From SOJZ01 sp964556565 (GTDB lineage: Archaea > Thermoproteota > Bathyarchaeia > Bathyarchaeales > Bathyarchaeaceae), in the NCBI GenBank assembly GCA_964556565.1, contig CAZKWF010000002.1, positions 1-64,000 of the forward strand: 64,000 nt of DNA. Direction: 5' to 3'. Within the stretch, counting starts at the first letter, position 1; every line of letters begins with the position of its first letter. The notes below the pieces were generated by a model. That model searched no databases. It was not told where the DNA came from and saw only the letters and a program-made list of their open reading frames with translations. Both the position numbers and the translations under genes were made by a program. This document shows positions 51,888 through 60,584 of the stretch, one piece after another.

Positions 51888-53252
51888 ATGATCGTGGGTA
51901 TTCTAAGAAAAGTGAAAAGTGTAGTTGGCAAGGCTTCGAAGACTCCAGTTGGGCTATACTCGTATCGTGGTAAGGGAAAATTCGCTGGTCTAGCGCTTCA
52001 ACTTCGTGTGGAGGCAAGCGGTGAAGGCTTGCTTGTCATTAACGCGAACACTGTTCTGTATCTGAACGAAACTGCAACAGCTCATGCGTACTTCTTCATG
52101 CAAGGTATGCTGACAGAAGAAGCTGTGAAGAAAATTAGAAGACTTTACCGAGTTGAGGAGAAAACTGCTCGTAGAGACCATGAACAGATCATTTACACAA
52201 TCAGCACACTTGCTGAGACAGAGGAGGTCTGCCCTGTATCATTCCTTGATGTGGAGCAGGCTGAACCATTCACACAGGAACTAGCTGCCCCAATACGTAT
52301 GGACCTAGCCTTAACGTTTAGGTGCCAAAACGATTGTGTTCACTGTTATACTGGTGGGCCACACAAGACGCCTGAACTAACTACTGACCAGTGGAAAAAG
52401 GTGATGGATCGACTCAAGAAAATAGGCGTTTTCATATTTACATTCACTGGCGGTGAACCAACCCTTCGTGAAGACTTGCCAGAACTTCTGCAGTACGCAC
52501 AGGAAAAGGGAATTGTAACAGGTCTCATCACAAATGGACGTAGGTTAAAAGATAAAAAGTACGTGAAGAGGCTCGTGAATGTAGGGTTGGACTTCATACA
52601 GATCACGCTTGAGTCGCATGATCCCACGATACATGATTCAATTACGTCCGTGAAGGGAAGTTGGCGAGAGACTGTGGAAGGGATCAAGAACGTAATCCCC
52701 ACGCCGATTTACACTACGACAAACACGACCCTCAACAAGTACAATGCGAATAGTTTTATTGAAACCATAAGGTTTCTGCATGGCCTAGGGCTAAAGGTTT
52801 TCGGATGTAACAGCTTGATCTACTCTGGTAGCGCTCCATCAGTAGCCAACGAGTTTGCTCTAACAATCGATGAGTTGAGAAGCCTGTTGCCCAAGATTCT
52901 GATCAAAGCCAATGAACAGGGAATGAAGTTCATGTGGTACACGCCGACTCAATACTGTCAACTTGACCCCGTTAGCTTGGGACTAGGCGTGAAGTCGTGC
53001 ACTGCTGCGAGAGTGAACATGTGTGTAGGACCTGAAGGCCAAGTTTACCCATGTCAGAGCTATTTCGAAAGCGTAGGCAATATCCTCAAAGACAGTTGGA
53101 AAAAAATCTGGAATCATCCGCTCTCTCTGAGCCTAAGAGCCAGAAAATACGCCCCAGAAAAATGCAAGGAATGCCCACAACTACCTGTCTGCGGCGGAGG
53201 TTGCCCCTTAGAACTAAAAGAAACAAAATACATATGCGCCGAAACTCAATAA
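51888..53252 (+). CDS. Radical SAM/SPASM peptide-modifying enzyme with PqqD-like N-terminal segment
   Basis: 454 residues, with GGAG just before the ATG at 51888. The N-terminal ~110 residues look like a PqqD-type recognition element (GEGLLVINANTVLYLNETA, then an acidic/basic helical pair). The radical SAM cluster motif is C146-x3-C150-x2-C153, with GGEPTLRED at about 188-196. The SPASM region has C371, C379, C389, C426, C429, C435, C439 and C450 in the order CX12GX4C, then CX2CX5CX3C, then C, which is the canonical auxiliary-cluster pattern. Proteins of this build install thioether or other crosslinks in ribosomal peptides. The neighbouring Cys-rich tail is the natural target. It is cytosolic. 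No protease or exporter gene is adjacent. Confidence 0.88.
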   Translation: MIVGILRKVKSVVGKASKTPVGLYSYRGKGKFAGLALQLRVEASGEGLLVINANTVLYLNETATAHAYFFMQGMLTEEAVKKIRRLYRVEEKTARRDHEQIIYTISTLAETEEVCPVSFLDVEQAEPFTQELAAPIRMDLALTFRCQNDCVHCYTGGPHKTPELTTDQWKKVMDRLKKIGVFIFTFTGGEPTLREDLPELLQYAQEKGIVTGLITNGRRLKDKKYVKRLVNVGLDFIQITLESHDPTIHDSITSVKGSWRETVEGIKNVIPTPIYTTTNTTLNKYNANSFIETIRFLHGLGLKVFGCNSLIYSGSAPSVANEFALTIDELRSLLPKILIKANEQGMKFMWYTPTQYCQLDPVSLGLGVKSCTAARVNMCVGPEGQVYPCQSYFESVGNILKDSWKKIWNHPLSLSLRARKYAPEKCKECPQLPVCGGGCPLELKETKYICAETQ

Positions 53253-53298
53253 GCCTATTATCGGTCTTAATGTCGGTTAATAAAACTGGTGTAAAACC

Positions 53299-54333
53299 TT
53301 GGGCGTGAATCTACGAGGCTTGGTGCCCAAAACAACAATTGACCTCAAAAATTTGAGTGGAAAGTCCATCGCCATAGACGCTTACAATGCTCTTTACCAG
53401 TTTCTCGCCATCATCCGCCAGCCAGACGGAACCCCCCTCAAAGACTCCACTGGCAAAGTCACCAGCCACCTAAGCGGCTTATTTTACCGAACCGCCAACC
53501 TTGCCCAAATGGGCATCAAACCCGTCTACGTATTCGACGGAACACCACCAGCACTAAAAGAAGTTGAAATCAAACGGCGAACTAGAATAAAAGAAAAAGC
53601 ACTTGTCCATTATGAACGAGCCTTAAAAGAAGGAAAAATTGAAGAAGCACGCACATATGCCCAAGCTACAAGCCGTCTCAAAGACTACATGACAGACGAT
53701 TCGAAACGACTCCTCACCCAAATGGGCGTACCATGGATACAGGCACCCAGCGAAGGCGAAGCACAAGCAGCCTACCTCGCCAAAAAAGGCAACACAGACT
53801 ACTGTGCCAGCCAAGACTACGACAGCCTCTTATTCGGAGCACCTAGACTGGTAAGAAACGTCACCATCAGTGGAAGAAGAAAACTCCCACGAAAAAACGT
53901 GTACATTGAAGTCACACCCCAGATAGTAGAACTAGACCAAGTTCTCAAACAACTAAACATCACGCACAAGCAACTCATAGACGTCGGCATACTGGTCGGC
54001 ACAGACTTCAACCCAGACGGAGTAAAAGGCGTAGGACCGAAAACCGCGGTTAAACTCATCCAACAACACGGAACCCTTGAAAAAGCAGCGTCCACACTAA
54101 AACAGGCCGAGTTTCCAGTCGAACCAAATCGTATACGAGAAATCTTTCAACATCCAAAAGTCACAGACAACTATCACTTAACATGGAAAGAACCAAATGT
54201 AGAAGGAGTCATAAGCTTTCTGTGTCGCGAACGCGACTTCTCAGAAGATCGCGTGAGAAAAACCCTCAAAAAAATGATAGAAGGCTCGAAAAAGGCAAAG
54301 GGAAAAGTAACCTTAGAAACATTCTTCGGTTAG
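53299..54333 (+). CDS. fen1: Flap endonuclease 1
   Basis: 344 residues. The TTG at 53299 is preferred because it gives MGVN, placing the conserved Gly at position 2. Catalytic acid residues are present in AIDAYNALYQF, VFDGTPP, APSEGEAQAA, SQDYDSLLFG and GTDFNPDGVKGVGPKTA. KGKVTLETFFG at the end is a PCNA-interacting peptide. It removes 5' flaps in replication and repair. GGTG lies 8-9 bp upstream. It is close behind the radical SAM gene (46 bp), but the link is only physical. Confidence 0.95.
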   Translation: MGVNLRGLVPKTTIDLKNLSGKSIAIDAYNALYQFLAIIRQPDGTPLKDSTGKVTSHLSGLFYRTANLAQMGIKPVYVFDGTPPALKEVEIKRRTRIKEKALVHYERALKEGKIEEARTYAQATSRLKDYMTDDSKRLLTQMGVPWIQAPSEGEAQAAYLAKKGNTDYCASQDYDSLLFGAPRLVRNVTISGRRKLPRKNVYIEVTPQIVELDQVLKQLNITHKQLIDVGILVGTDFNPDGVKGVGPKTAVKLIQQHGTLEKAASTLKQAEFPVEPNRIREIFQHPKVTDNYHLTWKEPNVEGVISFLCRERDFSEDRVRKTLKKMIEGSKKAKGKVTLETFFG

Positions 54334-54336
54334 ACT

Positions 54337-55041
54337 CTAAAATCGATGCCCATACTTTCCAGTCAAAGGCACAAACGCAACCCCACCCAAATTCTCCCGA
54401 ACAATCTCTCCATCCCTCTTCCTAATACGTAAAAGTGTTTGATAGAGATAAACACCCCCAACCGGAATAACTAAGACTCCACTAGGCTTCAACTGTTCTA
54501 TTAACGGTTGAGGAACATCAGGAGCCGCAGCCGTCACCAAAACACGATTATACGGAGCTTCTTTTGAATATCCCTTCGATCCATCTCCACAAATGACGGT
54601 GACACGATCTCCATATCCAGCCTTTTCAACATTTTTTCTCGCAAACTCAGCCAGTCCAGCAACTATTTCCAAAGTGTAAACGTGCCCCCACTCTTCTTTA
54701 GGCGTGTCCGTCGGAGCTACAACCTCAGCTATCGTCGAGGCATGCCAACCCGAACCAGCACCTATCTCCAGCACCCTGTGCCCCACTTCCAACTCAAGGG
54801 CTTCATCCATAATTGAAACCATGTTTCGCCCGGCTGACCACATAGATCAGCCGAGAGGCGCCGAAATGGTCTGCCCAAATCCTATTGGAAGCGGAGAATC
54901 TATAGTTCCGTAGGACTTCACATTCTCTGGAAGAAAAGGCTCCCGAGAGACTCGACGCAACGCTTGAATAACCTGTGGCGACTGAAGTATTCCTTGCCCA
55001 ACTAACCTTTGGACTAACTCCTCCCAAGCCTGTCTTTTCAT
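54337..55041 (-). pseudogene. pcm: Protein-L-isoaspartate O-methyltransferase, interrupted by an in-frame TGA
   Basis: Two frames in the same register: 64 codons (54847-55041, ending at GQTISAPLG then TGA at 54847-54849) and 168 codons (54337-54843, opening at an ATG right after the stop). Together they cover a normal Pcm, with the AdoMet site VLEIGAGSGWHA and the GQTISAP active-site strand. In normal Pcm the strand runs GQTISAPHMV. Here 10-11 extra codons with a TGA intervene, and the insert contains a perfect 7-bp inverted repeat with a 9-nt loop (54831-54837 and 54847-54853). It might be a disrupted gene, a readthrough or bypass case, or an assembly error. Confidence 0.75.
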
Positions 55042-55125
55042 ACTTTGTCCTCACAACAATACTGAAAACCATACCTTAAGAGTTTATGATTGGAAGCGTC
55101 TAGAAGGTTGAAAAAATCGGGCCAA

Positions 55126-56949
55126 CTACTTGACTGTAACTGACTTGGCTAGATTCCTAGGCTGATCTGGGTCACAGTTTCTTTCAACCGCCATGTAATA
55201 CGCGAAGAGTTGCAGTGGTGTAACATAGGGAATCGGCGAAAGAACTTCAGGCATACCCTTCGGTATTTCAATGTAATCGTCAGCGAGGCTTTTGATGTCC
55301 TCGTCTCCCTCCTCAACTACAGCGATAATGGAAGCCCCACGAGCCTTCATCTCCATAATGTTACCCACAATCGTTTTACGCGTGTCATCTTTGGGACAGA
55401 CGAAAATCACAGGGAACCCTTGCTCAATCAAACTGATCGGCCCATGCTTGCTCTCTCCAGCTGGATACGCCATAGCAGGAGCATAAGCTATCTCTAAGAG
55501 TTTCAACCTACCTTCGAGAGCAGAGGCAGAGCTTACCCCTCGTCCCAAGAAAAAGAAGCACTGCTTATCTCGATATTTCTTAGCTAACTGCTTGATTTTC
55601 TCTTCTTGAGTTTCAATAACCTTCTCAACGATGTCTGGAATTTGCTCCAGTTTTTCTTCAAGTTGCTCGATCTCCACATGTGAAACCTTTCCCCTCTTCT
55701 TGGCCAGCCTCAACGCAAGCTGAGAGAGAACAGAAAGTTGAGATGTAAAGGTCTTAGTGGCGGCAACCCCTATCTCTGGACCCGACTGTTGACACACGTA
55801 GGCACGAGCAACACGGGTCAAAGTGGATCCAATAACATTGGTTAGTCCTAAAACGGTGGCGGCACGTTGCCTTGCGCATTCAACAGCCTCTAAAGTATCA
55901 GCGGTTTCTCCGGATTGGCTGACGGCGAGAAGGACGTTGTCGATGTTGATGGCTTTTCCATGTTGCTCAACGAACTCTGATGCAATGATCGGATGGGTTG
56001 CTAGCATTGCAAGCTTGGAAAACATGTAGGAGGCTGCTAGACAAGCGTGATAGGATGTGCCGCACGCCACTAAGAAAACCTCTCCAGCCCGGTCGAGGAA
56101 AGTGGTCATTAGGTCCAAATACTGTTCCTGCAGCCTAAGCGTATTTCTGAGACAAAGCGGCTGCTCATGAATCTCCTTTAGCATGAAATGAGGATATCCC
56201 CGTTTCTTAGCCATCTCGGGATTCCAATCAATGACCTTAGGCTTTCTTGAAACTAGGCTCCCATCAGCGATTTTCCTTATTTCATATCCCTTATCATTCA
56301 AAATAAGTAATTCTCCATCCTCAACAATGATAGTAGCATTCGTTAACGGGAGAAAAGCGGGAATGTCTGATGCGCAGTAAACCGCGTTTTCGACAACTCC
56401 AACAACAAGAGGACTTTCTTTCCGTGCACAAACGATTTTGTTAGGCTCTTTAGCAGAGACAACCGCAATGGCGTACGACCCCTCTAACTGCTCTACAGCA
56501 CTGCATACGGCTTCAGCCAAGGCGCGGCCTTTCTTCAACTCTTCTTCAATAATGTGGGAAATGACCTCAGTGTCAGTTTTGGACCGAAAAACATGTCCAC
56601 GTTCTTCTAGTTCCTTCTTGAGCTCTGAGAAGTTTTCGATAATTCCGTTGTGAACAACCGCTATTTGCTCACTGCAGTCGGTGTGGGGGTGCGCGTTTAC
56701 TTCGTATGGTGCGCCGTGAGTAGCCCATCTTGTGTGGCCTATTCCAATTCGTCCTGGAAGATCGTCTAGGTTGTGCATTGCATGAACTTCATCGATTTTT
56801 CCTTGATCCTTCTTTATGAATAGTTTGCCTTCATGGATTGTTACCTCACCCACAGAGTCGTATCCTCGATACTCAAGCCGTTTTAACGCAGCATGAATTA
56901 TGGGTGCCGCATCGCCGTTTTTAAGGACGCATCCGAATATTCCACACAT
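55126..56949 (-). CDS. glmS: Glutamine-fructose-6-phosphate aminotransferase (isomerizing)
   Basis: 607 residues from MCGIFG at 56949 (Cys2 is the catalytic glutaminase nucleophile). The frame opens upstream at 56988, but the mature start must be next to the Cys. The N-terminal glutaminase domain contains GHTRWATHG and HPHTD. Two SIS domains follow, with VACGTSYHACLAASYMF and SQSGETADTLEA in the first, and the C-terminus ends AKSVTVK (usually ..KSVTVE). It makes glucosamine-6-phosphate for amino-sugar donors used in the glycan island. Confidence 0.95.
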   Translation of the reverse strand: MCGIFGCVLKNGDAAPIIHAALKRLEYRGYDSVGEVTIHEGKLFIKKDQGKIDEVHAMHNLDDLPGRIGIGHTRWATHGAPYEVNAHPHTDCSEQIAVVHNGIIENFSELKKELEERGHVFRSKTDTEVISHIIEEELKKGRALAEAVCSAVEQLEGSYAIAVVSAKEPNKIVCARKESPLVVGVVENAVYCASDIPAFLPLTNATIIVEDGELLILNDKGYEIRKIADGSLVSRKPKVIDWNPEMAKKRGYPHFMLKEIHEQPLCLRNTLRLQEQYLDLMTTFLDRAGEVFLVACGTSYHACLAASYMFSKLAMLATHPIIASEFVEQHGKAINIDNVLLAVSQSGETADTLEAVECARQRAATVLGLTNVIGSTLTRVARAYVCQQSGPEIGVAATKTFTSQLSVLSQLALRLAKKRGKVSHVEIEQLEEKLEQIPDIVEKVIETQEEKIKQLAKKYRDKQCFFFLGRGVSSASALEGRLKLLEIAYAPAMAYPAGESKHGPISLIEQGFPVIFVCPKDDTRKTIVGNIMEMKARGASIIAVVEEGDEDIKSLADDYIEIPKGMPEVLSPIPYVTPLQLFAYYMAVERNCDPDQPRNLAKSVTVK

Positions 56950-57103
56950 CACCGATTCCTCAAACTTTATCGCATAAATAATGACCAAGTCGAATCTCTT
57001 ACAGGCAAGCTCTATTTAGATTAAAGAGGCTTCTATAAGCTTTTTTAGGAAAAAGCTTTTAATTTTAAAACTGAAACCATAAGGGTTTCTAAAGTTTTGA
57101 TGT

Positions 57104-57140
57104 GTTTAGGTCTAAACCACTAAAAAAATGTTTATAAGGG
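57104..57140 (+). promoter_or_regulatory. Palindrome and TATA box upstream of the winged-helix gene
   Basis: GTTTAG-GT-CTAAAC (57104-57117) is a 6-bp inverted repeat just upstream of the TATA-like TTTATAAGGG (57131-57140). Transcription from about 57158 would leave essentially no leader before the ATG at 57162. The palindrome is placed to act as an operator, possibly for the encoded helix-turn-helix protein itself. Confidence 0.5.
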
Positions 57141-57161
57141 ATTTCTTTTAACTAAGCAAAC

Positions 57162-58127
57162 ATGAAGAAAAAGCTGTTACTCACTGGTGAAAAAAAAGAA
57201 TACGAAGTGAAGAACATCGCTGTTTTCGAGGATCGCGACAGGCTTAAGGCTGTTTTGAACAAACTCAGCTGGAAAATTCTCGAGATTCTCGGCGAGAAAG
57301 AAATGTATCCAATGGAAATCGCGAAGAAACTGAAGGTGCATGAACAGAAAGTCTATTATCACATCAGAAAGCTTGCAAGAGCCGGCATAATCAAGGTTGT
57401 CAGAGAAGAAGAAAAGAAGGGAGCCATCGCAAAATATTATAAAGCTTCTTTTCCAGCCTTCGGAGTTGAACTTCCATTTGGCAACAGGACAATCAACACG
57501 GTTTCAATTCCCAGCATGAACGAAAAAATGAAACAGTTCTTCAGTCCGTTCTTACGAGAAGATGGAAGCTTTAACGGAAAGGTTGTGGTTGGAAGCCCAG
57601 ACCCGCATGGTCCTTTCAAAGCAAGAGCTAGGGATGGCCATTACGCGTCTTATCTAACGCTTTTCCTCGGTCAATTCGTCAAGTTGCCAGAGGATTTTGC
57701 GGTAAAACTAGATGTGGATGTAAAGGCTGAGAAAGAAGAGGACAACAACTTAATCTTGGTGGGTGGCCCTGGGACAAACTTGATCACCAAAGAGGCTAAC
57801 GAGTTTTTGCCCATACAATTCGATATGATGCCTTCTGAGCACGGATTCCTTTTAGGAGGACTGGTCTCCAAGAAAACTGGAAACGTTTACACCGGCGACA
57901 CTGTAGGAGTTATCTCAAGAATAGTTAACCCTTGGGACAAGGAAAAACGAATAATTGTTCTTGCAGGCAACAAGACTGTTGGAACAAAAGCCTGCGTCAT
58001 AGCACTCACCAAATTCTGGAAAGAAACCCTAAAGAATTTCAGTGGCCAAGACAAGTTCGCAACTTTAATTCAGGGATTTGATCTACACGGCGATGGAAAA
58101 GTAGACTCCATAGAAGTCCTCGAATAG
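57162..58127 (+). CDS. Winged-helix protein with C-terminal S-layer-like domain
   Basis: 321 residues. The N-terminal ~80 residues form an ArsR/MarR-like winged helix (LSWKILEILGEKEMYPMEIAKKL, KVYYHIRKLARAGIIKVV). The larger part (about 85-300) is a domain also seen at the end of archaeal S-layer and related proteins, with VVGSPDPHGPFKARARDGHY and GGPGTNLITKEANEFLP, then IVNPWDKEKRIIVLAGN. DLHGDGKVDSIE at the end has the spacing of an EF-hand/dockerin calcium loop (D-x3-DG-x2-D-x2-E). A DNA-binding domain on this partner is unusual. No signal peptide is visible, so it is presumably cytosolic. It is probably leaderless. Confidence 0.7.
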   Translation: MKKKLLLTGEKKEYEVKNIAVFEDRDRLKAVLNKLSWKILEILGEKEMYPMEIAKKLKVHEQKVYYHIRKLARAGIIKVVREEEKKGAIAKYYKASFPAFGVELPFGNRTINTVSIPSMNEKMKQFFSPFLREDGSFNGKVVVGSPDPHGPFKARARDGHYASYLTLFLGQFVKLPEDFAVKLDVDVKAEKEEDNNLILVGGPGTNLITKEANEFLPIQFDMMPSEHGFLLGGLVSKKTGNVYTGDTVGVISRIVNPWDKEKRIIVLAGNKTVGTKACVIALTKFWKETLKNFSGQDKFATLIQGFDLHGDGKVDSIEVLE

Positions 58128-58161
58128 TCCTCGTCAAATCAGGAAGGGGAACCGAATTCCA

Positions 58162-58590
58162 ATGAAAACAACCCAAATTATTGATGCATATGGACATGAG
58201 AACATTCGAGCAACTCATGAGACAACATTCGAAATCACAAAGGAATCGACTCTAACGAAGCGTGGCGATTGCGTAATTGCCGTTGGTGCAACAAAGGGAG
58301 CAAAGGACTTGGATTCAGAGTTTGAGGAAGCCATGAAAAGACAAGACGCCCAGATCACTATAACGATCGAGGCTAGCAAAATCCGGGAATTGATCAAGGC
58401 AAGAGGAAGCACTCAACTGTTGTTCACCCACCCAACCGACATGGTAGTGAGAAAAAGCAACTATATTTGTGATCGAACAATAGCCATAAAAGCGAACAAG
58501 GCTGCCAGAGACATTTCTAGGAAACTTATTCAAAAAATACAGAACCCAGATCAAAAAATCAAAATAACGTTCACCGTGGAGAGCTATTGA
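58162..58590 (+). CDS. DUF371 protein
   Basis: 142 residues matching the archaeal DUF371 (COG2090) family: AYGHENIRATHETTFEITKES at the start, CVIAVGATKGAKDL, and KSNYICDRTIAIKANKAARD. The protein is small, soluble and of unknown function, near-universal in archaea. Its stop overlaps the 3' end of trm5 on the opposite strand. Confidence 0.88.
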   Translation: MKTTQIIDAYGHENIRATHETTFEITKESTLTKRGDCVIAVGATKGAKDLDSEFEEAMKRQDAQITITIEASKIRELIKARGSTQLLFTHPTDMVVRKSNYICDRTIAIKANKAARDISRKLIQKIQNPDQKIKITFTVESY

Positions 58591-59651
58591 ATTTCGGCAT
58601 CCACAACCACTTGAAAAGTATAGGGCGCTGTTGCTCGAACGAGCCGTGCAGACAAGATTTTCTTAATGTTGCGACTGGTCTGCTTCATGGCTTCGATCAA
58701 TCGAACCTTCGCGGTTTCCAAGGGTTCGGGCATGCTCGTAAATTCGTAATAATGCACAATGCCGCCCTTAGGCCTGAGGGCTTCGCAAGCCACATCTGCG
58801 TATTCTATCGCCCTTTCAGGCAAGTTCATGATGACTCGATCCGCAATTCCAATCAGTTTTTTATTCACGATCCGCCTGATGTCGCCTAGAAGTGGCGTAA
58901 CACTTTTCTCAACGTGGTTCGCTTTGATATTTTTCTTCAAATAGTTCACGGCACCAGGGTTCACGTCGATAGCGTACACTTGAACGTTTTCATGCTTCTT
59001 CGCGATTAGAATAGAGAAGGGTCCAACTCCGGCGAACATATCGATCACCGTTTCGCCGTCCTTGACTTGTGATGCAACCCGGTCGTGCTCATTGGAAAGC
59101 CTGGGTGAAAAATAGGCCTTCGCAAGGTCTACGTAAAACATACAGCCATGCTCCTTATGAACGGTTTCTGTCTTCCCCATGCCCGCTATCGTCTCAAACT
59201 CTCTCAGACGATACATACCTTCTACAGCGCCGGATTTCGCTAAAACCGTATGTACCCTCTTATGCGCTTTCAGTACAGCTTCTCCAACAGCCTTTTTGTA
59301 AGCCTCAAGTTCTGGAGGAATCTCGATAACTGCTACGTCGCCCACAAAATCCATCGCGTGGGGAAGACTCGCCAGAAGATGGGGGGGCAACTTGTCCTCT
59401 AGCAAGTCAGCAGGCGTGAGTGAACGCTTGGTGTGCCTAGGAAATTTGTGTACGGCGGCTTCACAGTTTGGAAGGCTTCTCTTGAACTCTTTGACATCGG
59501 CTGAAAGAGGTTCCCTGACTAATGGTATGAACAGATGCTCTCCGACTTGCTCAACCTTCAACTCTCGATTAAAAAGGCTAAGCCCTCTAACAAGACGAAT
59601 GGCTTTTTCACCAAAAGCTTTAGGAACCTTTAAGCAAGGCGCTTCCGACAT
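58584..59651 (-). CDS. trm5: tRNA (guanine-37-N1)-methyltransferase Trm5
   Basis: 355 residues with the archaeal Trm5 plan: an N-terminal D1 domain, a middle D2, and the AdoMet-binding D3 domain with VIDMFAGVGPFSILIAKK, YAIDVNPGAVNYLKKNI and MNLPERAIEYAD (the N-x-P-P-like catalytic block). EYRGRVHKVL-type and SPRLSNEHDRVA segments are also present. It makes m1G37 of tRNA, required for reading-frame maintenance and, with Taw1 at 19330-20289, for wyosine. Confidence 0.93.
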   Translation of the reverse strand: MSEAPCLKVPKAFGEKAIRLVRGLSLFNRELKVEQVGEHLFIPLVREPLSADVKEFKRSLPNCEAAVHKFPRHTKRSLTPADLLEDKLPPHLLASLPHAMDFVGDVAVIEIPPELEAYKKAVGEAVLKAHKRVHTVLAKSGAVEGMYRLREFETIAGMGKTETVHKEHGCMFYVDLAKAYFSPRLSNEHDRVASQVKDGETVIDMFAGVGPFSILIAKKHENVQVYAIDVNPGAVNYLKKNIKANHVEKSVTPLLGDIRRIVNKKLIGIADRVIMNLPERAIEYADVACEALRPKGGIVHYYEFTSMPEPLETAKVRLIEAMKQTSRNIKKILSARLVRATAPYTFQVVVDAEIQ

Positions 59652-59832
59652 TGTTTACCCCAAAGTATTGAGTAAAAACGCACTTAAATTCATGGAGTTA
59701 GGCAAGGATTAACCATTTAGAACTTGTCGCCTCTAAGAACAAAAGTAACATAACATTAATCTGCAAGGCGTTGCTTTTTGAAGGTGTTTCAGCGGGCGCA
59801 CACCCAACATATACTGTTATGAAGGGGCAGAT

Positions 59833-60498
59833 ATGATCGACGAATATAAGCGCAAAGATTTGCACGAGGAGAGCACAGAAAAGAACGTGGAAGCGCCAAT
59901 AAGACGATTGTTCGCCTTCTTATTGGTAGCTCTCGGCATCACAGTCGCTACAATCATCGGTGCTTGGTACCTGTCCCAGCTGCCATTAATGGAGGGAAGC
60001 GCTGGCGAAGGGCACCAAATAATAATCTTCACCATATCTGATCTATACCCGACAGATCACCCTGCCGATGAACATCCAGGAACCTTAGCTGCAAATTTTT
60101 CTCTGACAGACCCAAACGGAATTTCTTCGTGGCTAAGTGACTTCCGAGGTAAGGTGGTTGTCATAGATTTCATGGCTACGTGGTGTGGACCATGCAGGCA
60201 ACAGTTGCCCCACCTCAAGGTCATTTGGGAAAAAGAAGATTATAGTGACAAAATTGTTTTGATGTCTATTGATATTGATCCAACAGAATCTGCGGAGACA
60301 CTTAGGTCCTTTGCCCAAGGATTTCCGTATGCAACATGGATTTGGGCTAGGGATACAGCCAACTTAGGGCAGGCTTATCAGGTTGCGGGTATTCCCAAGA
60401 CTGTCATAATAGATCAGGACGGCTACATCAGGTTTACACATACGGGTGTAACATATGTCTCAACTTTCATCGAAGAGATTGACCAACTGCTGGGTTAA
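59833..60498 (+). CDS. TlpA-like membrane-anchored thioredoxin
   Basis: 221 residues. The N-terminal transmembrane segment (about 27-48) is followed by a thioredoxin fold with the redox motif WCGPCRQ (about 114-119) and the cis-proline region AGIPKTVIIDQDG. FSLTDPNGISSWLSDFRGK is the TlpA/ResA-type N-terminal extension. It is expected on the outside of the membrane, keeping extracytoplasmic thiols reduced or assisting cytochrome/metalloprotein assembly. The CcdA homologue 87 bp downstream would supply electrons. Confidence 0.87.
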   Translation: MIDEYKRKDLHEESTEKNVEAPIRRLFAFLLVALGITVATIIGAWYLSQLPLMEGSAGEGHQIIIFTISDLYPTDHPADEHPGTLAANFSLTDPNGISSWLSDFRGKVVVIDFMATWCGPCRQQLPHLKVIWEKEDYSDKIVLMSIDIDPTESAETLRSFAQGFPYATWIWARDTANLGQAYQVAGIPKTVIIDQDGYIRFTHTGVTYVSTFIEEIDQLLG

Positions 60499-60584
60499 GA
60501 CAGCTGATAATGCATTCTTTTTGCGTGCACGTGTGCATGCGCATGGGCGTCAATTTTGTTTGAATATTTGTCGAGGTGATATCA

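Noticed and set aside
51320..52017. Minus-strand frames with Cys/Trp- or His-Ala-rich sequence over the Cys tail
   Set aside because: They mirror the TGT/GTG-rich codons of the Cys tail and the start of the radical SAM gene; no independent evidence.
54803..55072. 89-residue frame overlapping the pcm N-terminal half
   Set aside because: It lies in another frame than the Pcm motifs and has no family resemblance; the Pcm frame explains the region.
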